Shown here piece after piece: positions 6,469 to 11,963 of a stretch of DNA of 13,426 nt. The DNA is from JAUVXE01 sp964349355. GTDB taxonomy: Bacteria > Actinomycetota > Coriobacteriia > Anaerosomatales > SLCP01. Below the pieces are notes generated by a model. That model did not search any database and was not told the DNA's origin. It worked only from the letters and a program-made list of their open reading frames with translations. The stretch lies in the NCBI GenBank assembly GCA_964349355.1, contig CAYGFZ010000051.1:1-13426 (forward strand), in the 5' to 3' direction. The translations under genes and the position numbers were made by a program. Position 1 is the first letter of the stretch; the number at the start of each line of letters is the position of its first letter.

Positions 6469-7659
6469 GTGCGCTACTGCGTAGTGATCCTTGACGGAGC
6501 GGCAGGCTGGCCGCTCTCCCAACACTGTGGGCGCACGTCGCTCCAGGTCGCCTCCACGCCGAACCTCGACAGGTTGGCGCGCGAGGGCACGATGGGGCTC
6601 GCCCAGACGGTTCCCGAGGGGACGGAGCCGTCCTCCTCGGCGGCGTGCACCTCGATACTCGGATACGACCCTGTTGCGGCGTACGTGGGTCGCGGCGCGA
6701 TCGAGGCGGCGAGCATGGGAATCACGCTCGGGCCCGATGAGGTCGCACTGCGGCTCAACCTCGTGACCCTCGACGGTGGCGTGATGACGAGCTACTCCGC
6801 CGGACACATCCCGACCGACGATTCGCGCGAGCTGGTGGGCGAGATCGCCGCTGCTCTCGACGATGACGTGTTCCGGCTCTACCCGGGTGTGGCGTACCGG
6901 CACATCCTTGTCGTGAAGGGGCATCCGGAGCTCCTCGAGTGTCGCTACACGCCTCCGCACGACATCTCCGACAAGCCCGTGGCGGAGTTCATGCCGGCCG
7001 GTGACGGGACCCAGGTGCTGCTCGACTACATGGAACGTGCCCGGCCGATAGTCGCGGTCAGCGCCGTCACCGCACGGCGGCGCGCCGCGTCCGGTGTGGC
7101 GCCGAGCGATGTCTGGCCGTTCTGGCCGGGGGATGCTCCGGGAGGCCTGACGCCCTTCGGCGAGTTGAGGGGCGTGCGCGGGGCGATGACGTCGGGGGTC
7201 GACCTTCTCAACGGACTTGCGGTGCTCTTCGGGCTCGACCGGCTTGCGATCGACGGCGTGACGGACGGGCCGGACACGGACTACGCAGCTCAGGCGGTCG
7301 GAGCGCTCGAAGCACTCAAGACCCATGATGTTGTGATCGTACACGTCGAGTCTCCCGATGAGGCCGGGCACGCGGGGGATGTCGATGGCAAGATCGCTGC
7401 CATCGAGGCGATCGACCGAGAGGTGATCTCGCGCGTCGCCGAGGCGGCGGCCGAGCGCGGCGATCTGCGCGTTCTTGCGATGCCGGATCACCCCACTCCG
7501 CTGGAGCTCAAGACGCACGTCGGTGAGGCGGTCCCGTTCGTACTGTGGGGACCGGGGATCGGCGCGAACGGAGCTGACTCCTACGACGAGTCCGAAGCCG
7601 GCGGCACAGGGCTCATGGTCGATCCCGGCCATGGAGTGATGGACCTGCTACTGGGATAG
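6469..7659 (+). CDS. ApgM-like phosphoglycerate mutase homologue; candidate homoserine kinase
   Basis: This 396-residue protein belongs to the alkaline phosphatase superfamily, archaeal-type cofactor-independent phosphoglycerate mutase (ApgM) group. Probable metal and catalytic residues can be matched to iPGM: D9 (VVILDGAAGWP), S56, D297 and H301 (SPDEAGHAGD), D340-H341 (MPDHPTP) and H350. The family is dual. ApgM proper interconverts 2- and 3-phosphoglycerate, while a bacterial branch has been proposed as an alternative homoserine kinase found with threonine genes in genomes lacking ThrB. thrC is the second gene away here, which favours the homoserine kinase reading. The motif around the catalytic serine, usually PGSD, reads PSSS at residues 54-57. 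GTG 6469 was chosen for the GGGGAG site and because the VRYCVVILDG strand begins there. It converges on the hydrolase gene, leaving 40 bases with no clear terminator. Confidence 0.9.
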   Translation: MRYCVVILDGAAGWPLSQHCGRTSLQVASTPNLDRLAREGTMGLAQTVPEGTEPSSSAACTSILGYDPVAAYVGRGAIEAASMGITLGPDEVALRLNLVTLDGGVMTSYSAGHIPTDDSRELVGEIAAALDDDVFRLYPGVAYRHILVVKGHPELLECRYTPPHDISDKPVAEFMPAGDGTQVLLDYMERARPIVAVSAVTARRRAASGVAPSDVWPFWPGDAPGGLTPFGELRGVRGAMTSGVDLLNGLAVLFGLDRLAIDGVTDGPDTDYAAQAVGALEALKTHDVVIVHVESPDEAGHAGDVDGKIAAIEAIDREVISRVAEAAAERGDLRVLAMPDHPTPLELKTHVGEAVPFVLWGPGIGANGADSYDESEAGGTGLMVDPGHGVMDLLLG

Positions 7660-7699
7660 TCTGTGGGTCGGGCGCACACGGGGCCAATCGCACCTAACG

Positions 7700-8743
7700 T
7701 CACGGTTCTCCGCTACCTGCGAGATCGTCGAGGAACCGGTAGATCTCGTTTACGAACCGTTCCGGGAACTCCTCATGAGGGATGTGGGCGGCATCTTCGA
7801 AGGTCACGAGCCGTGCGCCGAGTTCATCGGCCACGCGCACGCTCTGCTCGAAAGGCACGTAGGTGTCCTGCTTCCCTGCGATCACGAGTACGGGCGCGCG
7901 CACGTCCGCGAGAGCCCGGACAGGGTCGGCGGTCTGCGGAGCAATGGTGTACTCCCACAGCGCCCGGTCCCAGTCGCGGATCTGTAGCGGCCTGCGATAG
8001 GCTTCGATTGCTTCGTCGGTGATCGCATCCGGATCGGCCCAGGCCCCGCGCACGAACTCGATGCCGGCATCCCCGGCAAGAGCGCGCCGCAGGAAGAGCG
8101 GACCGATCCGGCGCGCTTGCGGTGTGGTGAGCACCGGGCGCAGCCATGCGTGCGGTCCACCGTCGGCGTAGATCGCAGGTGCCTCCAGGACCAGTCCGCG
8201 CACGCGCTCGGGGTACTCGGCGGCCGTCACGACCGCTACTGCTCCTCCTGCAGAGTGACCTACGAGGACCGCCTTTTCGATGCCGAGCGCGTCCATGAGC
8301 GCCACTGTCTGGTCGGCGGCCGCAGAGAGGGTGTAGGGGTTGTCGCCCTCCCACTGGCCCGGGAGAAGTCGTTGTGTGAGGCCGAAAGCAGGGCGGTCGA
8401 ACGCGATCGCGGTACATCTGGCCGACAGATCCGGCAGGACGGTCTCCCACGACACGGTTGACGCGCCGAAACCGTGCAGCAGGATGACCGCACACTCCGT
8501 GTCCCCCTCGGTCACGTAGTGGAAGGAGATTCCGTCGAGTTCGACGAAACGGGAGTCCGGATCGGCGAGCGCGGACGGCTCTACCGCGTCAGGAATCGGT
8601 GGAACGGGCCAGATGAGCGGGACGAGGAGCACGAGAGCGACGAGTGCGAGCGCGGTGAAGCCCAGCACGCGTGCGACACTGCGCCGCGGGTGGAGTGTGG
8701 CGACGGGGTGGTTCGGGGGCTGCTCGGCGGAATCGGTATCCAT
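7700..8743 (-). CDS. Membrane-anchored alpha/beta hydrolase
   Basis: This 347-residue alpha/beta-hydrolase-fold protein has a complete triad: S164 in GHSAGG (162-167), D293 in GKQDTYVP and H320 in AAHIPHEE. The oxyanion region HGFGAS lies at 90-95 and DRPAFGLT at 116-123. A hydrophobic segment at about 25-46 follows an arginine-containing N-terminus (PRRSVARVLG). This predicts a single-pass anchor with the catalytic domain probably outside the membrane; no lipobox or clear signal-peptidase site was seen. The 'FDRPxFG' pattern is common in hydrolases acting on hydrophobic esters, C-C bonds or epoxides, but the substrate cannot be named. Its ATG lies three bases after the flavoprotein stop, with GGGGAAG about nine bases upstream of the start, so it is the last gene of the PadR operon. 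Confidence 0.92.
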   Translation of the reverse strand: MDTDSAEQPPNHPVATLHPRRSVARVLGFTALALVALVLLVPLIWPVPPIPDAVEPSALADPDSRFVELDGISFHYVTEGDTECAVILLHGFGASTVSWETVLPDLSARCTAIAFDRPAFGLTQRLLPGQWEGDNPYTLSAAADQTVALMDALGIEKAVLVGHSAGGAVAVVTAAEYPERVRGLVLEAPAIYADGGPHAWLRPVLTTPQARRIGPLFLRRALAGDAGIEFVRGAWADPDAITDEAIEAYRRPLQIRDWDRALWEYTIAPQTADPVRALADVRAPVLVIAGKQDTYVPFEQSVRVADELGARLVTFEDAAHIPHEEFPERFVNEIYRFLDDLAGSGEP

Positions 8744-8746
8744 GTG

Positions 8747-9355
8747 CTATATCTTCCCCGCGAGGATGCGGCCCAGCGAGCGGGCCTTGTCTTGCTCCCA
8801 TTCGTGTATCTCGGGGTGGCGCCAGGTGTCGGTCACCGCGAGCGAGCCGACGGTCCGGATTCCTCCGCACCCGAGGGCGTGTCGGAGTGCGCGTAGCGGC
8901 CCGGTCGTGTAGCCGAAGAAAGTGGCGAGGGGCTCGGGTGCCGCGCAGGCGGTGATCACTACGGCTCTGCGCGCATCGCGAGCCACTGGCGAGCGGGGGA
9001 TCTCATCCGGCCCCATGCCGGGCAGGCGGAGCTGCCCGGCATGGGCGAAGTAGCCGCCGAGGCGATCGAGAAGTGCTTGCGTGGCGTCCTCGGCGCGCCG
9101 GAAGTAGGAGGGTGTCCCGAGGATGACCCCGTCCGCGGTGGCGATGCGTTCTGCCAGCTCAGGAAGGTCGTCAGCGATCTTGCAGACTCCTGTGGCACGG
9201 CACATGCCGCATCCCGTACAGGTGCGTATCTCAAGGTCGGCCAGGCGGACACGATCGACTACGGCTCCGGCTGCCTCAGCAGCGCTCGCCGCCTCCTCGA
9301 CCGAGCGGCTGACCACACCACGGTGCATGCTTGCATCGATCGCGATGACCCTCAC
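8747..9355 (-). CDS. Iron-sulfur flavoprotein (Isf-like NADPH-dependent FMN reductase family)
   Basis: This 202-residue flavodoxin-fold protein starts with a beta strand (VRVIAIDASM). It has a compact cysteine cluster C46-x2-C49-x2-C52-x5-C58, which matches the CX2CX2CX4-7C [4Fe-4S] motif of the Isf family. GTPSYFRRAED (80-90) is the usual FMN-contact segment of the family. Isf proteins bind FMN and a [4Fe-4S] cluster, act as dimers or tetramers, and are linked to oxygen or peroxide tolerance or general electron transfer in anaerobes. GTG 9355 is supported by its GTGA overlap with the padR-like stop and by GGAGG eight bases upstream. An upstream extension of the frame to 9436 would overlap the regulator. 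A perfect 14-bp inverted repeat lies in the codons for residues ~104-115, in what looks like an extra loop. It is the middle gene of the operon. Confidence 0.9.
   Translation of the reverse strand: MRVIAIDASMHRGVVSRSVEEAASAAEAAGAVVDRVRLADLEIRTCTGCGMCRATGVCKIADDLPELAERIATADGVILGTPSYFRRAEDATQALLDRLGGYFAHAGQLRLPGMGPDEIPRSPVARDARRAVVITACAAPEPLATFFGYTTGPLRALRHALGCGGIRTVGSLAVTDTWRHPEIHEWEQDKARSLGRILAGKI
9012..9045. repeat. Perfect 14-bp inverted repeat with 6-base loop inside the flavoprotein gene
   Basis: The arms CCCATGCCGGGCAG (9012-9025) and CTGCCCGGCATGGG (9032-9045) are exact reverse complements around GCGGAG. Each arm also contains a short near-palindrome (TGCC-C-GGCA type), so the element could fold in more than one way. 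In mRNA it would be a very GC-rich hairpin. It does not break the reading frame. Confidence 0.85.
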
Positions 9356-9972
9356 CGGCCCCGCCTCCGCCCGTCTATTTCGGATGCGAAGAGGCGCCGC
9401 TGGGTTCCTGGTGGCAGGTCCCGCGCCTGTTCGCATTCGGCCTCGATGAGAGCGAGCGAGTCGTCGAGCCAGTCGATAGATGAACGGGTGTCCGCCATAG
9501 AGGCGTCAAGGGTGAGGCGATCGAGAAGTGCTGCCCGCGAAGCATCCGGTGATGATGCACCACGCTGTGCTGCCTGAGCGCGCAGAGCCTCGAGTCTCTC
9601 CTGCAGGGTCTTGCGACGCGCGTAGAGCAGACTTAAGAGTTCCCCGTCTGGCAGGGTCGCAGCGAGACTCAGTTGGATGAGGAAAGGATCACGGAGGGGA
9701 GGGGGCGGCCGGGTCTCGGCGACCCAGCGGTCGAGTTCTGCGACTCCGGCGTCAGTGATCGAGTAGACCTTGCGATCGGGTCGCGAGCGCTGACGCTGGC
9801 GTCGTTCGCTTACCAGGTTCCGACCCTCGAGACGATCGAGGGTGCGATATATCTGCGCCTGGTCTGCGGTCCAGTAGTGCGCAGCGCGCTCATCGAAGCA
9901 GGTGGTCTTAAGATCGTACCCTGTCATGGGCCGCTCTCGCAGGAATCCGAGGATCGCGTGGTCGAGGGACAT
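9352..9972 (-). CDS. PadR family transcriptional regulator
   Basis: This 206-residue DNA-binding regulator has the PadR winged-helix domain in residues ~1-86. MSLDHAILGFLRERPMTGYDL forms the first helices, QIYRTLDRLEGRNLV is the recognition region, and DRKVYSITDAGVAELDRW forms the wing and following helix. Residues ~90-180 form the longer helical C-terminal domain (Vir_act_alpha_C type) of the PadR-s1 subgroup, used for dimerisation. PadR proteins usually repress detoxification or efflux genes and their own operon, releasing DNA on binding a small aromatic or hydrophobic ligand. It is the first gene of a tight minus-strand operon with the flavoprotein and hydrolase, overlapping the former by four bases. 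ATG 9972 has AGGA six bases upstream. Palindromic sites over its predicted promoter suggest autoregulation. The adjacent ABC exporter is another possible target. Confidence 0.93.
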   Translation of the reverse strand: MSLDHAILGFLRERPMTGYDLKTTCFDERAAHYWTADQAQIYRTLDRLEGRNLVSERRQRQRSRPDRKVYSITDAGVAELDRWVAETRPPPPLRDPFLIQLSLAATLPDGELLSLLYARRKTLQERLEALRAQAAQRGASSPDASRAALLDRLTLDASMADTRSSIDWLDDSLALIEAECEQARDLPPGTQRRLFASEIDGRRRGR

Positions 9973-9992
9973 CCGTGATCCTGCCTACGAAC

Positions 9993-10031
9993 CATATAGG
10001 ACAAGACGAGTATATGACAAATCCCATATGG
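9993..10031. promoter_or_regulatory. Candidate PadR operator cluster
   Basis: CATATA (9993-9998) and TATATG (10011-10016) form perfect 6-base inverted arms 12 bases apart. The palindrome CCATATGG lies at 10024-10031, so three copies of a CATAT-type half-site occur in 39 bases. PadR regulators bind AT-rich inverted repeats (for example ATGT-N8-ACAT), and these overlap the predicted -10 box and spacer of the padR-like gene. The assignment to this regulator is inference. Confidence 0.45.
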
Positions 10032-10038
10032 AGCGCAA
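10009..10038 (-). promoter_or_regulatory. Candidate promoter of the padR-like operon
   Basis: On the minus strand TATACT (complement of 10009-10014) is a good -10 hexamer. TTGCGC (complement of 10033-10038) is a weak -35, with an 18-base spacer. Transcription would start near 10002, giving a ~30-base leader before ATG 9972. The palindromic CATAT-type sites overlap the -10 and the spacer. Confidence 0.45.
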
Positions 10039-10065
10039 CTATCAAGTGAGAGTTTAGATACCGAG

Positions 10066-10104
10066 AAAAAACAGCTGGTGAGGATAGGCGAGAAAGACTC
10101 AACC
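10066..10104 (-). terminator. Weak possible terminator after the ABC exporter genes
   Basis: On the minus strand GGTTGAG (10104-10098) can pair with CTCACC (10082-10077) with one bulged T. A run of six T follows at 10071-10066 after five intervening bases. The stem is short and the gap to the T-run is longer than usual, so this is a tentative call. Confidence 0.22.
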
Positions 10105-10172
10105 CGATGTCGAGGTGGTCGAAAGCTCTGGGTTACAGGTGACCCGCCATCAGGCGACCCTTCGACGCTCTC

Positions 10173-11963
10173 TCAGCCTGCGAACTGGCTCCTGTGGAGG
10201 CGCGCGAAGTGGCCGTCGAGGGCTAGCAGCTCAGCGTAGGTGCCGTCCTCGGCGATCTGGCCGTCGTCGATGACGATGATGCGGTCGGCGTCGCGTACCG
10301 TCGAGAGCCGGTGGGCGATGATGAGTGCAGTCCGGTCCGCCAGGAGCTCTCGGAGGGCCTGCTGGATGAGTACTTCGGTCCGCGTGTCGACCGACGATGT
10401 CGCCTCGTCGAGGATGAGTATCGCCGGGTCGGCGAGGAGGGCGCGAGCGAACGCGATGAGTTGGCGCTGACCGGTCGACAGGGTGACCCCGCGCTCGCCC
10501 ACGACCGTGTCGTAGCCCTCAGGGAGGCGCTCGATGAACTCATGGGCGCGGGCGGTGATAGCGGCGGACTCCACCTCGGCATCGGTCGCGCCATCGCGGC
10601 CGTAGCGGATGTTCTCACCGACGGTGTCGGCAAATAGGAACGGGTCCTGGAGCACCACCCCGAGGTTGGACCGCAGCGATCGAAGCGTGACTTCTCTCAG
10701 GTCGTGACCATCGACGAGAACGCTCCCGCAGGTAGGGTCGTAGAAGCGGGGTACAAGGTTGACAAGCGTGGTCTTGCCCGCGCCGGTGGTTCCCACGATC
10801 GCCAGGGTGGACCCCGCTGCGACACACAGGTCGATGTCGTGGAGCACCTGGGGTCCTGTCCCGTAGCTAAAGCATACGTCGTGCAGCTCGATCTCGCCAC
10901 GCGCCCGGCCAAGGTCGCGGGCATCGGGCGCCTCGGCGACCTCGGATGGAGTGTCTACCAGGGCGAACACGCGCTCGCTACCCGCGAGCGCTGATTGCGT
11001 CTCGGCATAAAGGCTCGACAGCTGGCTCACTGCGTTGAAGAACGCCCTCGAGTAGCCGAAGAACGCCACGACCACTCCGATGGTCACGAGCCCTTCGATC
11101 GCAAGCCACCCGCCTGCAGCAGCCACCAGGGCCGTCGCAGCAGCCGAGATGACCGCGAGTGTCGGCGAGAATGCCGAGGAGACCGCCGATGCGGTCACGT
11201 TCGCGTCGCGGTTGGCGGCGTTTCGGGCGGCGAAGGCGCCGCGGTCGGTGTCGGTGCGATTGAACGCCTGCGAGACCTTGATGCCTGCGAGCTCCTCGGC
11301 GAGTGTGGCGGAAACGTCGCCGATCGCCTCCTGGCGACGGCGGAACGCGCGGCGGGCGACCATGGCGAACAGCCGTGTCGCTCCGAGCATCACCGGGACG
11401 ACGAACAGGGTCACGAGGGCCAGCCGCCAGTCGACGATCAGCATGCCGATCAGGGTCGCGACGATACCGAGAGCCGAGCCGAGCACGCGTCGGAAACCCT
11501 GCGAGAGGAAGGAGTTGAGCGTTTCGATGTCGTTGATGAGGCGGCTCATGAGGTCCCCGGACTCCACGCTCTCGAAGTAGGAGATCGAGAGGCGCTGCAC
11601 GGTGCCGAAGACCTCCTCACGCAGGTCGAAGAGCGCCTTTTGGCCGGCCATGCCGAGCGCGAGGATCTGCGCGCGCTGCAGCCACCAGCCAACTACGGCC
11701 GCGGAGAGAAGGAGCGCACCGGGCACGGCCAGGACGCCAGCGCCCTCGCCGGTCCCCGCAGCGTCGACTGCGGTGTCGATCACGAGTCCCGTGAGCGCGG
11801 GACTGGCTGCATTCGCTGCCGAGGAGCCGACGAGCCATACCATCGCGACCGCGACCTGGCGCCGGTAGGGGTACAAGTAGCCGAGGAGTCTCCTGACCGC
11901 TGTCCAGGTCGCACGGGGCTTCTCGTCCTTGGCGAGCGAGGAGAGCGAGGATCCGCGGGCCAT
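10173..11963 (-). CDS. ABC exporter half-transporter, permease-ATPase (catalytic-site subunit)
   Basis: This 596-residue half-transporter has an N-terminal type I exporter membrane domain (about residues 25-330) with SGDLMSRLINDIETLN (135-150). The nucleotide-binding domain follows: Walker A GTTGAGKT (391-398), Q-loop Q439, signature LSTGQ (495-499), Walker B ILILDE (515-520) with catalytic E520, and switch H551 in AHRLSTVR. The signature deviates from LSGGQ, while Walker B and the H-loop are canonical. This is the pattern of the BmrD/LmrD/TM288-type partner in heterodimeric exporters. It would form the competent site with the upstream subunit's LSGGQ. ATG 11963 was chosen because it overlaps the upstream stop (TGATG) and has AGGTG seven bases before it; GTG 11966 is the alternative. 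Multidrug or lipid-like export is likely, but the substrate is unknown. Confidence 0.95.
   Translation of the reverse strand: MARGSSLSSLAKDEKPRATWTAVRRLLGYLYPYRRQVAVAMVWLVGSSAANAASPALTGLVIDTAVDAAGTGEGAGVLAVPGALLLSAAVVGWWLQRAQILALGMAGQKALFDLREEVFGTVQRLSISYFESVESGDLMSRLINDIETLNSFLSQGFRRVLGSALGIVATLIGMLIVDWRLALVTLFVVPVMLGATRLFAMVARRAFRRRQEAIGDVSATLAEELAGIKVSQAFNRTDTDRGAFAARNAANRDANVTASAVSSAFSPTLAVISAAATALVAAAGGWLAIEGLVTIGVVVAFFGYSRAFFNAVSQLSSLYAETQSALAGSERVFALVDTPSEVAEAPDARDLGRARGEIELHDVCFSYGTGPQVLHDIDLCVAAGSTLAIVGTTGAGKTTLVNLVPRFYDPTCGSVLVDGHDLREVTLRSLRSNLGVVLQDPFLFADTVGENIRYGRDGATDAEVESAAITARAHEFIERLPEGYDTVVGERGVTLSTGQRQLIAFARALLADPAILILDEATSSVDTRTEVLIQQALRELLADRTALIIAHRLSTVRDADRIIVIDDGQIAEDGTYAELLALDGHFARLHRSQFAG

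Larger units (their letters stand above)
9973..10172. other. 200-base intergenic region between the ABC exporter and the padR-like operon
   Basis: It is more AT-rich than its surroundings. The left half holds the candidate padR promoter and palindromic sites. The right half follows the ABC exporter stop; it contains small GC-rich hairpins around 10130-10156 and a weak terminator-like structure near 10066-10104. No open reading frame here looks coding. Confidence 0.6.

Noticed and set aside
6391..7632. Long minus-strand frame continuous with the GNAT gene and antisense to the ApgM-like gene
   Set aside because: Arg-rich, without family features, fully antisense to a well-supported gene. The GNAT start at 6390 has its own ribosome site.
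10130..10156. Small hairpins (GGGTTAC/GTGACCC and CGCC/GGCG) after the exporter stop as a terminator
   Set aside because: Short stems with mismatch on the minus strand and no T-run directly downstream.
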